A model generated the notes under the pieces. The model saw only the letters and a program-made list of their open reading frames with translations. It ran no database searches and was not told the origin of the DNA. Shown piece by piece: positions 7,665-17,720 of a stretch of DNA of 64,000 bases (position 1 is its first letter; each line of letters starts with the position of its first letter). The DNA comes from Pseudanabaena biceps (GTDB lineage Bacteria; Cyanobacteriota; Cyanobacteriia; Pseudanabaenales; Pseudanabaenaceae): assembly GCA_013361095.1 (NCBI GenBank), contig JAATWA010000001.1, positions 1,475,001-1,539,000 of the forward strand, given 5' to 3'. Position numbers and translations under genes: made by a program.

Positions 7665-10600
7665 ATGAGTCTGTTTCTGGAACGTCTTCATAGCAGCGAT
7701 CGCCCTGTCATTGTTTTTGATGGCGCGATGGGTACAAACTTACAAGTACAGAACCTGACTGCCGAAGATTTTGGTGGTGCAGAATATGAAGGCTGTAACG
7801 AATACCTTGTAATAACAAAGCCTGAAGCCGTCGCCAAAGTACATCGCGATTTTTTAGAAGCTGGCGCGGACGTAATTGAAACAGATACCTTTGGCGGCAC
7901 ATCAATTGTATTAAATGAATATGACCTCGGTCATATGGCATACGAACTTAGCAAAAAAGCAACTGAGCTAGCTAAGTCTGTTGCTGCTGAATTTTCGACA
8001 GCAGAGAAGCCTCGTTTTGTGGCTGGCTCAATTGGTCCAACTACCAAGTTGCCAACCTTGCTTCATATAGATTTTGATCAGATGAAGCATTCATTTATCG
8101 AACAGATTGAAGGATTGTATGACGGGGGAGCGGACTTACTGTTAGTTGAGACTTGTCAAGATGTTTTACAAATAAAAGTCGCTCTAAATGCGATCGAAGA
8201 GTTTTTTGCCAAGATCGCTCAGGAGGGAAAAGCCAGAATTCCCGTCATGGTATCAGTGACAATCGAAACTACTGGGACGATGTTAGTCGGCTCTGATATT
8301 TCTGCTGTAGTCACGATTTTAGAACCCTATCAAATAGATGTACTCGGTCTAAACTGTGCTACGGGTCCCGACTTAATGAAGGAGCATATGCGCTATCTGA
8401 GCGAACATTCTCCCTTTGTGGTTTCCTGTGTCCCCAATGCTGGCTTGCCTGAAAATGTGGGTGGCCAAGCTTTTTATCGCCTCACTCCCGATGATTTGCG
8501 CGTACATCTGCAACATTTTGTTGAAGATTTAGGAATACAAGTAATCGGTGGTTGCTGTGGTACAACTCCTGCTCACATTAAAGCCCTTGCCGATGCTGCT
8601 AAAACTCTCAAACCCAAACAGCGTCATCCTTTAGTCGTTCCTTCCGCCGCTTCTATCTATAGTTCTCAACCCTATATTCAAGATAATTCGTTCCTGATTG
8701 TCGGTGAAAGGCTCAACGCTAGTGGATCTAAGAAGACTCGCGATTTACTCAATGCTGAGGACTGGGATGGTCTAGTTGCGATCGCGCGATCGCAAGTTAA
8801 AGAAGGCGCACATATTCTTGATGTCAACGTGGACTATGTGGGACGCGATGGCGTGAGAGATATGCATGAGTTAGTTTCACGATTAGTGACAAATGTTAAT
8901 TTGCCATTAATGTTGGACTCCACCGAATGGGAAAAGATGGAAGCTGGGCTTAAAGTTGCTGGCGGCAAATGTATTCTCAACTCCACTAACTATGAGGATG
9001 GCGAAGAGAGATTTTGTAAAGTAGTGAAACTCGCCAAGCAATACGGCGCGGGCATCGTGATCGGTACAATCGATGAAGATGGTATGGCGCGAACAGCGGC
9101 TAAGAAATATGAGATTGCCCATCGCGCTTACAAACAAGCTACCGAAGAGTTAGGAATGCCAGCTAGTGAGATCTTCTTTGATACCCTAGCGCTGCCAATT
9201 TCTACAGGAATTGCTGAAGATCGTCAGAATGCCGCCGCTACACTTGAATCAATTCGTCTCATCAAAGCAACAATGCCTGAAACCCATATTCTATTGGGGG
9301 TTTCCAATGTTTCCTTTGGTTTAAATGCGGCTTCACGCATTGTGCTTAACTCAGTATTTTTACATGAGGCGATGAAGATGGGTATGGACTCTTCAATTGT
9401 CCATGCTAGCAAGATTGTTCCGCTTAATCGCATCGCTGAGCGAGAGCTAGAAGTAGCCCAACAACTAATTTATGATCAACGTCAATTTGATGGCGATATC
9501 TGCACCTACGATCCCCTTGGTGAGTTTACCAAGCTATTTGAAGGTATCTCGGCTAAGCGCGTCAAGGTTGTTGATGAGAATATCTCCATCGAAGAGAAGT
9601 TAAAGAATCATATTATTGATGGCGATCGCATTGGTTTAGATGATGCCCTTACCGAAGCGCTCCAGCAATATGAACCACTGATCATCATCAATCAGTTTCT
9701 GCTCGATGGTATGAAAGTTGTGGGAGAGCTGTTTGGATCGGGACAGATGCAATTGCCCTTTGTACTACAATCGGCGGAAACGATGAAGTCTGCCGTTGCT
9801 TTCTTAGAGAGATTTATGGAGAAAGCAGAAGGTTCTAATAAAGGCGTATTTCTGATTGCAACGGTCAAAGGCGATGTCCATGACATTGGCAAAAATCTCG
9901 TGGATATTATTCTGTCTAACAATGGCTATAAAGTTGTGAACATTGGCATCAAGCAGCCAGTGGAAAATATCATTAAAGCCTATGAAGAGCATAAAGCCGA
10001 TTGTATTGCCATGAGTGGATTGCTGGTGAAATCGACAGCCTTTATGAAAGATAATTTAAAAGAATTTAATGAGCGCGGAATCACTGTTCCTGTGATTCTG
10101 GGCGGTGCGGCTTTAACTCCAAAGTTTGTCTATAACGACTGTCAAAATGCCTATAAGGGACGAGTTATCTATGGTAAGGATGCTTTTTCAGATCTTAACT
10201 TCATGGACAAGTATATGCCCGCAAAATTGGAGGGCAAATGGGAAAATCTACAAGGCTTTTTAGATGAATCTCTTACTATTGATGATGCAGCTATCAGCGA
10301 TGAAGCTAATGCGATTAGTGCCTCTGAGGAAAAAGCTAAACAGGAAGCTTTACTTGCTGAACGCTATCTTGATGTAGTGCGCTCAGAGGCGATCGCTACC
10401 GATATTTCTCGACCCACGCCACCTTTCTGGGGAACTCAAGTTTTGCAAGGTGAGGACATCCCCTATGAAGAACTTTTTCAAAACCTCGATTTACAGGCAT
10501 TGATTGCAGGTCAATGGCAGTTTCGCAAGCCACAGGAGCAATCTCGCGAGGAATATAACGACTTTCTGCAAGAAAAGGCTTATCCAGTTTTAGAGTTATG

Positions 10601-11231
10601 GAAAGAACGAATTATCAATGAAAAGTTACTGGCTCCGACCTCTGTATATGGATATTTCCCTGTGCTAGCAGAAGGAAATACTGTCCATGTATACAAACAT
10701 CAGGATCTAGATAGGATCAACAGCAATACCAAGCCGATTCATTCATTTGTGTTCCCTCGCCAAAAATCATTGCGTCGGCTTTGCATAGCTGATTTCTTTT
10801 CCCATAAGGATTCAGGCGTCATTGACGTACTACCATTGCAGGCGGTCACTGTTGGTCATGTTGCCACAGAATTTGCTCAAGGATTGTTCAAAGCTAATCA
10901 GTACACTGATTACCTCTATTTTCACGGCTTAGCGGTACAAATGGCAGAAGCAGTTGCAGAATGGACACATACACGCATCCGCCATGAACTAGGGTTTGGA
11001 TCTGAAGATCCTGATAATATTCGCGATATTTTAGCTCAGCGATATCATGGCTCTCGCTATAGTTTTGGCTATCCTGCTTGTCCAAATATGCAAGATCAGT
11101 ACAAACTCTTAGATTTACTAGATGCTAAGCGTGTTGACTTAATCATGGACGAGAGTGAGCAACTCTATCCTGAACAGTCAACTACCGCCTTGATTGTGCA
11201 TCATCCTACTGCCAAATATTTCAGCGCTTAA
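7665..11231 (+). CDS. metH: Cobalamin-dependent methionine synthase
   Basis: This 1188-residue enzyme transfers the methyl group of 5-methyltetrahydrofolate to homocysteine. Domains in order: homocysteine-binding barrel with zinc ligands in GLNCATG and [11 protein letters not shown] (1-310), pterin-binding barrel starting [20 protein letters not shown] (about 345-620), B12 cap, the B12-binding signature GDVHDIGKN near residue 735 with the axial histidine, and the AdoMet reactivation domain with [15 protein letters not shown]. All four modules are present. No cobalamin riboswitch was recognised upstream. ahcY and folK at 58-60 kb serve the same methyl and folate cycle. Confidence 0.97.
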   Translation: MSLFLERLHSSDRPVIVFDGAMGTNLQVQNLTAEDFGGAEYEGCNEYLVITKPEAVAKVHRDFLEAGADVIETDTFGGTSIVLNEYDLGHMAYELSKKATELAKSVAAEFSTAEKPRFVAGSIGPTTKLPTLLHIDFDQMKHSFIEQIEGLYDGGADLLLVETCQDVLQIKVALNAIEEFFAKIAQEGKARIPVMVSVTIETTGTMLVGSDISAVVTILEPYQIDVLGLNCATGPDLMKEHMRYLSEHSPFVVSCVPNAGLPENVGGQAFYRLTPDDLRVHLQHFVEDLGIQVIGGCCGTTPAHIKALADAAKTLKPKQRHPLVVPSAASIYSSQPYIQDNSFLIVGERLNASGSKKTRDLLNAEDWDGLVAIARSQVKEGAHILDVNVDYVGRDGVRDMHELVSRLVTNVNLPLMLDSTEWEKMEAGLKVAGGKCILNSTNYEDGEERFCKVVKLAKQYGAGIVIGTIDEDGMARTAAKKYEIAHRAYKQATEELGMPASEIFFDTLALPISTGIAEDRQNAAATLESIRLIKATMPETHILLGVSNVSFGLNAASRIVLNSVFLHEAMKMGMDSSIVHASKIVPLNRIAERELEVAQQLIYDQRQFDGDICTYDPLGEFTKLFEGISAKRVKVVDENISIEEKLKNHIIDGDRIGLDDALTEALQQYEPLIIINQFLLDGMKVVGELFGSGQMQLPFVLQSAETMKSAVAFLERFMEKAEGSNKGVFLIATVKGDVHDIGKNLVDIILSNNGYKVVNIGIKQPVENIIKAYEEHKADCIAMSGLLVKSTAFMKDNLKEFNERGITVPVILGGAALTPKFVYNDCQNAYKGRVIYGKDAFSDLNFMDKYMPAKLEGKWENLQGFLDESLTIDDAAISDEANAISASEEKAKQEALLAERYLDVVRSEAIATDISRPTPPFWGTQVLQGEDIPYEELFQNLDLQALIAGQWQFRKPQEQSREEYNDFLQEKAYPVLELWKERIINEKLLAPTSVYGYFPVLAEGNTVHVYKHQDLDRINSNTKPIHSFVFPRQKSLRRLCIADFFSHKDSGVIDVLPLQAVTVGHVATEFAQGLFKANQYTDYLYFHGLAVQMAEAVAEWTHTRIRHELGFGSEDPDNIRDILAQRYHGSRYSFGYPACPNMQDQYKLLDLLDAKRVDLIMDESEQLYPEQSTTALIVHHPTAKYFSA

Positions 11232-11236
11232 AAAAC

Positions 11237-11275
11237 AAAAAGAGAGTGCCAACGCAAGCGTTGGCACTCTCTTTT
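11237..11275 (+). terminator. metH terminator hairpin
   Basis: An 18-bp stem AAAAGAGAGTGCCAACGC with a two-base loop is followed by T5, six bases after the metH stop codon. Confidence 0.85.
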
Positions 11276-11312
11276 TGACTTTCTGAAGCTGTTGTCATTC
11301 TTTCCAAGACAT

Positions 11313-11367
11313 AGAACCCAAGAAGCGAGTGGCTGTGCTTCGCATAGCCACTCGCTTCTTGGGTTCT
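11313..11367. repeat. Palindrome, family F copy 2
   Basis: The arms AGAACCCAAGAAGCGAGTGG surround a GTGC-TTC-GCAT tip. Flanks AAGACAT and TGATTTATCCTAA match the family F copies at 2591 and 44309, while the inner stem differs. Confidence 0.75.
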
Positions 11368-11394
11368 GATTTATCCTAATGCAAGTGACCAAAG

Positions 11395-11432
11395 CTAAAG
11401 AAAGAGATGCTAAGCATCTCTTTCTTTAGTTT
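11395..11432. terminator. Hairpin at the 3' end of vipp1
   Basis: The stem CTAAAGAAAGAGATGC/GCATCTCTTTCTTTAG with loop TA is followed on the plus strand by T5 adjoining the vipp1 stop codon. It can act for both convergent genes. Confidence 0.75.
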
Positions 11433-12197
11433 TTAACCCATTTGACGGCGTAGAGCTTCTAGCTCGGCATCGATCGCAGCACCGACAGTTGGCTTAGCAG
11501 CATCCGAGGGAGGCAATGCGCCTTGAGGGGCAGGGCTGCCAGTCATCATTTTGGCTTTGAGCGCAGCAAGCTCATCATCCACCCCACTACCAGCTTCTAG
11601 CTGAGCAAACTGAGATTCTAAATTATCCATGCCTAGCTCAGAGCTAGCACTAGCTTTGGCTTCAGCCATTAAGACTCGCTCTTCCATTCTCTCAAAAGTT
11701 GCAGCGGCGGAGTTGGTATTTACCTTGCCCAGCATATTGTTGAGATTTTCTTGAGCTTTTGCAGACTGCATCCGCGCCTTCAGCATTTCTTTCTTGGTTT
11801 TCGCCTCAGAAATTTTGCCTTCGATCGCAATTAAATTTTTCTTGAGTAGTTCTACTTGACCTGATTGCTGATCTAGTCCTGCTTTTAAAGTTGCCGCAGA
11901 GTCCCCGTGGGTTTTCTTGCGGCTTAGTGCTTCTCTAGCTAGATTTTCATCTCCCTTTTGGAGAGCTAACATCGCCCGTTTTTCCCATTCTTGGGCTTGA
12001 GATGCACTTTGGCTATATTGTTGCTCCTGACGTTTGAGAGCAGCCATTGATTGAGCGACAGCTTGGCGCAATTGCACCAAATCTTCTTGCATATCAATGA
12101 TTGATTGCTCCAAAATCTTTTCTGGGTCTTCAGCAGCCGTAACCATTGCATTTACATTGGACTTGACCACCATACCAATGCGATCGAGTAATCCCAT
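11433..12197 (-). CDS. vipp1: Membrane-remodelling protein Vipp1 (PspA/IM30 family)
   Basis: This 254-residue ESCRT-III-like protein forms rings on membranes and maintains thylakoids. The N-terminal amphipathic helix MGLLDRIGMVVKSNVNAM is followed by the long coiled-coil core (about 25-215). A C-terminal extension ending AIDAELEALRRQMG separates Vipp1 from bacterial PspA. An additional acidic linker with GSGVDDELAAL precedes it. The start at 12197 gives the conserved N-terminus. It is a single-gene unit; tRNA-Met lies about 105 bases upstream on the same strand. Confidence 0.95.
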   Translation of the reverse strand: MGLLDRIGMVVKSNVNAMVTAAEDPEKILEQSIIDMQEDLVQLRQAVAQSMAALKRQEQQYSQSASQAQEWEKRAMLALQKGDENLAREALSRKKTHGDSAATLKAGLDQQSGQVELLKKNLIAIEGKISEAKTKKEMLKARMQSAKAQENLNNMLGKVNTNSAAATFERMEERVLMAEAKASASSELGMDNLESQFAQLEAGSGVDDELAALKAKMMTGSPAPQGALPPSDAAKPTVGAAIDAELEALRRQMG

Positions 12198-12302
12198 AAT
12201 CTTGTCCTTTGCGTTAGGGAGTAAATTGTCTACATAGTATCACGAACGCCATAAAAGAATAGGCAACGCATGGATAACGTCACCTTTTCTTTGGGAAATT
12301 TA

Positions 12303-12376
12303 TAGCAGCTCCGGGACTTGAACCCGGGACCTACGGATTATGAGACCGTCGCTCTAACCACCTGAGCCAAGCTGCC
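12303..12376 (-). tRNA. tRNA-Met (CAT), elongator type
   Basis: A 74-base cloverleaf reads on the minus strand: acceptor GGCAGCT pairs with AGCTGCT plus discriminator A. The D-arm is TTGGCTCAGGTGGTTAGAGC, the anticodon loop is CTCATAA with anticodon CAT, and the T-arm contains GGTTCAAGTCC. The first acceptor pair is G-U and the last anticodon-stem pair is U-U. There is no three-GC initiator stem, so it is not initiator tRNA. tRNA-Ile2 (lysidine-modified CAT) is the alternative. Confidence 0.92.
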
Positions 12377-12430
12377 AGCTTTTTTAATATAACATACGAT
12401 GCTGTAAATATTTATTTATGGCAACAATAA

Positions 12431-12557
12431 ACAGCAATTCTCATCAAAAAACCAATTTTGGGGTTTGCAGCGCCGAAGGCGCTGCAAAAGCACAGAAAGA
12501 TAATTGGCGGCGCTTCGTGCCGCCAATTATCTTTCTGTGCTTTTGCAATGAGAATTA
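12431..12557. mobile_element. Family D palindromic element (copy 1) with two internal hairpins
   Basis: The ends AGCAATTCTCAT (left) and ATGAGAATT (right) are inverted repeats. Inside are TTTGCAGCGCC-GAA-GGCGCTGCAAA (12464-12488) and a second stem GCACAGAAAGATAATTGGCG (12490-12540) with a TTC loop. The second hairpin seems inserted into the first family D arm, since the right-hand copy of the AACCAATTTTGGGG arm is missing. Confidence 0.65.
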
Positions 12558-12632
12558 CTCGCAAAATGCGGCAAACTTTGAAATTTATGTCATGATCTTT
12601 GGCGATCGCTCAAAACTCTGCATAAAATTTTT

Positions 12633-13277
12633 GTGAATCCTTGGCTCAGTTTATTGCAACAACATCGCATTATTGCGGTTATCCGTGCTGACAACGTTAG
12701 CGTTGCGCGGGAAATGGCACTTGCGACTGCTGCTGGCGGCATTAAACTAATCGAAATAGCTTGGAATACAGATCGGGCTGAGTCACTCATTCCGAAACTA
12801 CAACAAGAATTGCCTGACTGTAAGATCGGAACAGGCACTGTTTTGAATGTAGAAATGGCAAATCGAGCGATCGCTTGTGGTTGTAGCTTTTTATTCACGC
12901 CACATACCAATACGGAGATTATTGCTAAGGGTGTAGAAAATAATGTTCCTGTTATTGCAGGCGCACTTACGCCCACTGAGATTGTCGAGGCTTGGCAAGC
13001 AGGAGCCACTGCCGTCAAGGTTTTTCCAATTAAGTTAGTTGGTGGAGTCAATTATTTACAAGCTCTACAACCCGTTTTACACAATATCCCCCTAATTCCT
13101 ACTGGTGGGATTACTATTCAAAATGCTGATCAATTTTTAAGTGCAGGTGCGATCGCGGTGGGAATTTCCAGTGATTTATTTGCTTCTGAGACCATATCTG
13201 AAGATGACCGCACTACCAATATAATTGCGCGATCGCAAATGCTAATCCAAAAAGTTCAACCATTTCAAAGCAGCTAG
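12633..13277 (+). CDS. eda: Bifunctional KHG/KDPG aldolase
   Basis: This 214-residue class I aldolase cleaves 2-keto-3-deoxy-6-phosphogluconate to pyruvate and glyceraldehyde 3-phosphate (Entner-Doudoroff pathway). Family motifs include IIAVIRADNV, the catalytic glutamate in LIEIAWNT, KIGTGTVLN, and the Schiff-base lysine in AVKVFPI. The phosphate loop is LIPTGGI. The start is GTG at 12633, which gives the usual N-terminus. No other Entner-Doudoroff gene is nearby. Confidence 0.93.
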   Translation: MNPWLSLLQQHRIIAVIRADNVSVAREMALATAAGGIKLIEIAWNTDRAESLIPKLQQELPDCKIGTGTVLNVEMANRAIACGCSFLFTPHTNTEIIAKGVENNVPVIAGALTPTEIVEAWQAGATAVKVFPIKLVGGVNYLQALQPVLHNIPLIPTGGITIQNADQFLSAGAIAVGISSDLFASETISEDDRTTNIIARSQMLIQKVQPFQSS

Positions 13278-13308
13278 CTTACTCCCTATCAAAAAGTCAG
13301 CGCTAAGC

Positions 13309-13361
13309 AAAACCCAAGAGAGAGTGGAGGCGCGAAGCGCCTCCACTCTCTCTTGGGTTTT
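13309..13361. repeat. Perfect 25-bp palindrome, GAA loop
   Basis: The arms AAAACCCAAGAGAGAGTGGA and complement enclose GGCGC-GAA-GCGCC. It lies between eda and ruvX. The AAAACCCAAG outer arm resembles family F. Confidence 0.8.
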
Positions 13362-13458
13362 GGCTAGAATTTTATATTTAATTGTGCATAGCTACTTTCG
13401 ACTATATTTTTGATTATGTTGTTTGGCAAAACATTCAAGAATATAGTCAAAATTAGCT

Positions 13459-13884
13459 ATGCAATATGCAGCGTTAGGGTTAGATGTTGGTAGAAAAAGA
13501 ATCGGTGTGGCGGGGTGCGATCGCCTTGGCATATCCGTTCATGGCATCACCACAATTATTCGCAAGTCATGGCAAGAAGATATGGCAGAACTGCGATCGC
13601 TAATCATCGAACGGAATATTGACACTTTAGTGATTGGACTTCCCTACAACATGGATGGCTCACTAGGCTACCAAGCTAAACAAGTTCAAAAATTTGCTCA
13701 CAATGCCACCAAAGCTCTTGGCATGAATTTAGAATTTGTCGATGAGCGCTTAACCTCCTACGAAGCTGAGGAAATGATGCGATCGCAAGGAATTTCTACA
13801 AGACATAACAAAGAAATGATTGATCGTAAAGCAGCGGCTTTGATTTTGCAGCAGTGGTTGGCAGTCAAGAGTCAACTGAAATAG
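13459..13884 (+). CDS. ruvX: Putative pre-16S rRNA nuclease / Holliday-junction resolvase-like RuvX (YqgF)
   Basis: This 141-residue RNase H-fold protein opens with LGLDVGRKRIGVA (catalytic Asp9). It contains LVIGLPYNMDGS, the second acidic motif VDERLTSYEA and the third DRKAAALIL. YqgF matures the 5' end of 16S rRNA in E. coli; a resolvase role is also proposed. Length is normal. The TAG stop codon at 13882-13884 forms the outer end of the palindrome that follows. Confidence 0.93.
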   Translation: MQYAALGLDVGRKRIGVAGCDRLGISVHGITTIIRKSWQEDMAELRSLIIERNIDTLVIGLPYNMDGSLGYQAKQVQKFAHNATKALGMNLEFVDERLTSYEAEEMMRSQGISTRHNKEMIDRKAAALILQQWLAVKSQLK

Positions 13885-13940
13885 CAATCAATAGAGAGAT
13901 GGGCGGCGCTTCGCGCCGCCCATCTCTCTATTGATTGCTA
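13882..13940. repeat. Perfect 28-bp palindrome starting on the ruvX stop codon
   Basis: The arms TAGCAATCAATAGAGAGATG and complement enclose GGCGGCGC-TTC-GCGCCGCC. The first three bases are the ruvX TAG. The palindrome ends in TTGCTA without a T-tract. Confidence 0.85.
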
Positions 13941-14104
13941 AAGCTATAAATCTCAAAACTAGTTTCATAATTTAGACTTCCTGACAAAGCGCGACTTTTC
14001 TGTAAATTGTCCCCTTTGCTGTCATAATGCTTAAAAGCGCCAAAAGCCTTATACAACAGGGTTTCTCTGAGCTAGTAGTGCTATAGGATACAAAACAGCA
14101 ATCT

Positions 14105-14659
14105 ATGGAAGGATCGACGATCATACTTACGGATGACACAGGTAAGAACTTGCCTTGTACTGTTGAAACCGCGTTCAAAGTGGACAGCACCGAATATGTG
14201 CTGTTACAGCCAGTAGACTTTTCTGTGCAAATCTTTGCATGGCAAGAAACCGATGATGATGATGAGACTGAATTGGTCGATGTTACCGAAGAAGAAATCG
14301 ATCTAATCTTTTCAACAGCTCAGGCTGTTTTATCAGAACAAAACCTCACGTTACGTCGTTCTGCCTATACATTGACAGTCGAAGGGGAATTGCCTGAACC
14401 AACTGAAGAAGACATCATCGAAATCGACACCGAGGAAGATGGAAATTGCGGCGAGTTTCAAGAGTTGGCTCACTTCTATTATGAAGAGCAAGCTTTCTCG
14501 GTATTTACAGCGCTTGATCCACTGATGTTTATTGCGAGATTAGGTGATGATGGTCAGCCTGAGATCTTATCTCCCGAAGAAATGGCTGCTCTTGAGCCAT
14601 ATGTTGAGCAATATTTAGATCATGTTCTCAGCACAGAAGATGCCGAAGAAGAAGTTTAA
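14105..14659 (+). CDS. DUF3727 (DUF1292-like) acidic protein
   Basis: This 184-residue, strongly acidic cyanobacterial protein starts MEGSTIILTDDTGKNLPCTV. Pattern: a small beta domain with the DUF1292-like phrase EYVLLQPVDFSVQIFAW, an aspartate/glutamate-rich linker, and a DUF3727 C-terminal part (QAFSVFTALDPLMFIARL). It overlaps the following mltG start by about 20-38 bases, which points to translational coupling. This gene pair order is common in cyanobacteria. The biochemical role is unknown. Confidence 0.85.
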   Translation: MEGSTIILTDDTGKNLPCTVETAFKVDSTEYVLLQPVDFSVQIFAWQETDDDDETELVDVTEEEIDLIFSTAQAVLSEQNLTLRRSAYTLTVEGELPEPTEEDIIEIDTEEDGNCGEFQELAHFYYEEQAFSVFTALDPLMFIARLGDDGQPEILSPEEMAALEPYVEQYLDHVLSTEDAEEEV

Positions 14660-15713
14660 TTGGCTGTTTTATGGTGCTGCTGTCCCTACAACAATCTTAG
14701 TTACTGGGTTACTTAGTAGCTTCTGGTGGATTTGGGCAAGCGCAGCGCCTAGCACTTTTAACGCTCAAGTTAGACTGACTATATCTGAGGGAATGCCAAC
14801 TCAGGCGATCGCTAAAGAGTTAGAAGATGCGGGTATAATTCGCTCTAGCTTCGCTCTTAGACTTTTACTGCAATGGCAGTCTCTCAGAACTAGTCAAAAT
14901 GTAGCCCTGCGATCGGGGACTTATGACTTTACCGCCAATCAATCTTTGCAGGAAGTAGTCAGTCAGATTCAGACGGCTAAATCTACAGAAGTGAAATTTA
15001 CGATCCCTGAGGGATGGTCGATTAATGAGATGGCAAAGTTGTTTGAGGCGCAAAGATTTTTTACGGCTAAAGATTTTTTAGCGGCTGCTCAACGGGTTAG
15101 CCCTAAAAGGCGTGACTGGCTCCCTGATGACATTGCCAGTTTGGAAGGATTTCTTTTCCCCGATACCTATCAAATATTGCCTTCAGAGGCGACACCTGAT
15201 CGAATTATTGATTTGATGCTTGATCGCTTTGAGCAAGTTGCCCTGAAAGTATATAAGGAAAATCAATCAGGCAATCCTAAGGTAAAAATCAGCCTCAAAG
15301 ATTGGGTTACACTTTCTAGTATTGTTGAAAAAGAAGCCGTAATTGATTCTGAGCGGCGGATTATATCGGGTGTGTTTTGGAACCGACTCAAAAAAAATAT
15401 GCGTCTAGAGTCAGATCCTACTGTTGAGTATGGCTTAAATATTCGCCAAACTCCTGAGAATCCCCTGACCCTAGAGCAGGTGCGTACAGAGTCACCCTAC
15501 AATACCTATCTCAATGAAGGTTTACCACCTACCGCGATCGCCTCAGTGGGATTAGCAAGCCTAAAAGCAACTCTTGACCCTGCCACAACAGACTATTTAT
15601 TTTTTGTCGCTAAGTTTGATGGCAGCCATATCTTTAGTCGCACTCTAGAGGAGCATGAAAAAGCCTTGCAGTTGATTGACAAAAAAATCCAGCAAAAAAC
15701 ACCTAAACAATAA
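14640..15713 (+). CDS. mltG: Endolytic transglycosylase MltG (YceG-like)
   Basis: About 357 residues from the ATG at 14640 (MPKKKFNWLFYG); an in-frame ATG at 14622 is also possible. One N-terminal membrane helix (WLFYGAAVPTTILVTGLLSS) is followed by a LysM-like segment (IPEGWSINEMAKLF) and the YceG catalytic domain with the glutamate motif SSIVEKEA and the ending LFFVAKFDGSHIFSRTLEEH. MltG cuts nascent glycan strands in the membrane and sets their length. The reading frame overlaps the upstream DUF3727 gene. Confidence 0.93.
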   Translation: MPKKKFNWLFYGAAVPTTILVTGLLSSFWWIWASAAPSTFNAQVRLTISEGMPTQAIAKELEDAGIIRSSFALRLLLQWQSLRTSQNVALRSGTYDFTANQSLQEVVSQIQTAKSTEVKFTIPEGWSINEMAKLFEAQRFFTAKDFLAAAQRVSPKRRDWLPDDIASLEGFLFPDTYQILPSEATPDRIIDLMLDRFEQVALKVYKENQSGNPKVKISLKDWVTLSSIVEKEAVIDSERRIISGVFWNRLKKNMRLESDPTVEYGLNIRQTPENPLTLEQVRTESPYNTYLNEGLPPTAIASVGLASLKATLDPATTDYLFFVAKFDGSHIFSRTLEEHEKALQLIDKKIQQKTPKQ

Positions 15714-15723
15714 CTGCTACATA

Positions 15724-15831
15724 GCTACAGCGCTTTGCGCTTTATTCAAACTAAAAGAAATGGTTGAAAGGCTAGCTTTGCTAGCCTTTCAACCATTTCT
15801 TTTTACTATACAAAGCCGCAAAAGACTGTAA
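15724..15831. mobile_element. Family G element with internal 24-bp palindrome
   Basis: The left end GCTACAGCGCTTTGCGC and right end ACAAAGCC...ACTGTAAT enclose a perfect 24-bp stem (15753-15776 and 15780-15803, loop TTT). Ends are TACAG and CTGTA. The same ends occur without an internal stem at 2691-2735, so the stem looks like an exchangeable core. Confidence 0.65.
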
Positions 15832-15880
15832 TAAGCTGTAAGATAAGCCTAATTATTTATTTAACGTTTTTAAAATATTT

Positions 15881-16417
15881 GTGAAACCTTGGCAACTCAT
15901 TGCTCCTGATTTAGTTCTGTCAGCCCCAATCTTTGAGATCACACCCCAGTTGATGGAAGCACAAGGACTTCGGGGATTAATCCTTGACGTGGACAACACG
16001 TTAATTGGGGATGATGAATCTGAAGTTTCAGAGCAAATTCGGCTTTGGGTTGAGTTAATGCGTCCACGTTATGCGATCTGGCTTGCCAGCAATAATTTTA
16101 GCGATCGCCGCATTCAGAGCGTTGCCGAAAGCTTAGGGCTGCCCTATCGTAGTCGAGCAGGTAAACCATCACGACGCATAGTCCGACAGGTATTAGAATC
16201 AATGCAGCTACCAGCTTCTCAGGTGGCAATGGTAGGCGATCGCCTATTTACGGACACCATCGTGGGTAATCGCCTAGGTTTATTTACAATCTTAGTCCAG
16301 CCTCCTTGTGATGAGCTTTTATTTAAGCCCTCCATCTCTTCTATATTTAAGGCAAGATCAAGCTTTTTGCGTAACTGGGAGATCTGGCTTGCCCGTAAAT
16401 CGGGAGTAAAAATCTAA
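15881..16417 (+). CDS. YqeG family HAD IIIA-type phosphatase
   Basis: This 178-residue HAD enzyme has the nucleophile motif LILDVDNTL (Asp36, Asp38), WLASNN as motif II, GKPSRR as the motif III lysine region and MVGDRLFTDTI as motif IV. It belongs to the YqeG/GEP4 group, which includes phosphatidylglycerophosphatase of mitochondria and chloroplasts. A role in phosphatidylglycerol synthesis, needed by thylakoids, is a plausible inference. The start is GTG at 15881. Its stop codon lies inside the palindrome shared with moaC. Confidence 0.88.
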   Translation: MKPWQLIAPDLVLSAPIFEITPQLMEAQGLRGLILDVDNTLIGDDESEVSEQIRLWVELMRPRYAIWLASNNFSDRRIQSVAESLGLPYRSRAGKPSRRIVRQVLESMQLPASQVAMVGDRLFTDTIVGNRLGLFTILVQPPCDELLFKPSISSIFKARSSFLRNWEIWLARKSGVKI

Positions 16418-16461
16418 GTAAAAAGGAGTTGCTATGCAACTCCTTTTTACTTAGATTTTTA
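16407..16461. terminator. Perfect 26-bp bidirectional terminator overlapping both stop codons
   Basis: The arms TAAAAATCTAAGTAAAAAGG and complement have a TAT loop. The YqeG stop (16415-16417) lies in the left arm and the moaC stop (TTA at 16459-16461) is the outer end of the right arm. A and T runs on both sides suit convergent termination. Confidence 0.9.
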
Positions 16462-16971
16462 TATGTCGCAATAAGCACCCATTGGGGCATTAAAGCTCCC
16501 CGACTTGCCACCACTCTTATGTATTAATCTGACATTGGATATCACCATTGTTTTTTCCAAAGCCTTAGCCATATCGTAAATGGTCAATGCTGTAACAGAT
16601 GCAGCCGTCATTGCTTCCATCTCCACCCCAGTTTCGGCTTTAGTTTTAACCTCGGCTTCAATGAGATAACCAGGAATATTTTCGTCCAGACTAATCTTGA
16701 CATCGACACTGGTTAAATTTAGAGAATGGCACATAGGAATTAGATTATGAGTCTGCTTGGCAGCCATGATTCCTGCTAACCTCGCAGTGCCTAAAACATC
16801 ACCCTTAGTAGTATTGCCAGCTTGAATGGCATCTAATGTTGTTGTTCTCATGGATATCTCGCATGATGCGATCGCCCGCCTTACTGTTTGCGGCTTTTGG
16901 GTCACATCTACCATCTGAGCATTCCCACTTTGATCAAGATGCGTGAGTGACTGAAGAATATCCGTATCCAT
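16459..16971 (-). CDS. moaC: Cyclic pyranopterin monophosphate synthase MoaC
   Basis: This 170-residue enzyme makes cyclic pyranopterin monophosphate in molybdenum-cofactor synthesis, acting after MoaA. Family motifs are present: [30 protein letters not shown] and the C-terminal HKSGGKSG. Length is normal. Other moa genes are not in the window, so the pathway is dispersed. It converges with the YqeG gene over a shared hairpin. Confidence 0.95.
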   Translation of the reverse strand: MDTDILQSLTHLDQSGNAQMVDVTQKPQTVRRAIASCEISMRTTTLDAIQAGNTTKGDVLGTARLAGIMAAKQTHNLIPMCHSLNLTSVDVKISLDENIPGYLIEAEVKTKAETGVEMEAMTAASVTALTIYDMAKALEKTMVISNVRLIHKSGGKSGSFNAPMGAYCDI

Positions 16972-17132
16972 AAAAACTTTGCCGAAATTAGCTCAATAAT
17001 ATAAATGTAAGCCTACAACAATCTAATCATTACTATTTGACATTAAGTATTTAAGCACGATTAAATATAAAGCTCTAAAACTTTATAGCAATGAAAATAA
17101 TGTTTGCTTAATTAAAAAAGTTTACTCGAATT

Positions 17133-17720
17133 ATGACTGAGCCTGTAAAGATCCACCTTTATGCCAAGAATCTTAGCGTTACCCAAGAGATCGCTACGCA
17201 ACTCGCGCAGATTGTGACAGCAGGTACAATTATTTTGCTTGAAGGAGATCTAGGCAGTGGCAAAACAACTTTTATGCAAGCCTTTGGTCGCGCCCTTGGT
17301 ATAAACACAACCATATGCAGTCCTACGTTCACTCTAATTGATGAATATATCGATGGACGGTTGCCGCTTTACCATATAGATCTCTATCGACTAGAACCAT
17401 CTCAAGTGCCAAGTCTACATTTAGAAGAATATGGGCGCGATGGTGATTTTCCGTTGGGTGTTGTCGCGATCGAATGGGCAAGTAAAATGCCTCATCTGCC
17501 AGAAAGCTACCTTAAGATTAATTTTTCTATCTCAGAAGTTTTACCAATTGAAACTGAAGATAAAAGCAGTTCACTAAATGAAAGTCTGCAAATAGCGGAT
17601 GAGTCTCTAGACGATTTTCTTGAAGAATTACCCGAAGGGCGGGATATCCAGATTACTGCTCATGGCGATTTTTATTGCGAAATGCTACAGCATTTCGCAA
17701 TAAATTACAGCAATTTCTAA
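17133..17720 (+). CDS. tsaE: tRNA N6-threonylcarbamoyladenosine synthesis ATPase TsaE, with repeat-derived tail
   Basis: TsaE drives the TsaB-TsaD complex that makes t6A37 in ANN-decoding tRNAs. The Walker A motif GDLGSGKTT is at residues 38-46, switch residues are in SPTFTLIDEY and the EW motif is in VAIEWASK. The conserved domain ends near residue 140. The remaining 50 or so residues are acidic and then encoded by two repeats: a perfect palindrome (17672-17703) and the left end of a family E element (from 17706) that supplies the stop codon. At 195 aa it is longer than typical TsaE (about 150-160). Confidence 0.93.
   Translation: MTEPVKIHLYAKNLSVTQEIATQLAQIVTAGTIILLEGDLGSGKTTFMQAFGRALGINTTICSPTFTLIDEYIDGRLPLYHIDLYRLEPSQVPSLHLEEYGRDGDFPLGVVAIEWASKMPHLPESYLKINFSISEVLPIETEDKSSSLNESLQIADESLDDFLEELPEGRDIQITAHGDFYCEMLQHFAINYSNF
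17672..17703. repeat. 15-bp perfect palindrome inside the tsaE reading frame
   Basis: The arms TTATTGCGAAATGCT and complement are separated by AC. It encodes part of the TsaE tail (YCEMLQHFAINY) and is followed after two bases by the family E terminus. Confidence 0.85.

Noticed and set aside
12303..12376. Initiator tRNA-Met
   Set aside because: The anticodon stem lacks the three consecutive G-C pairs that mark initiators.
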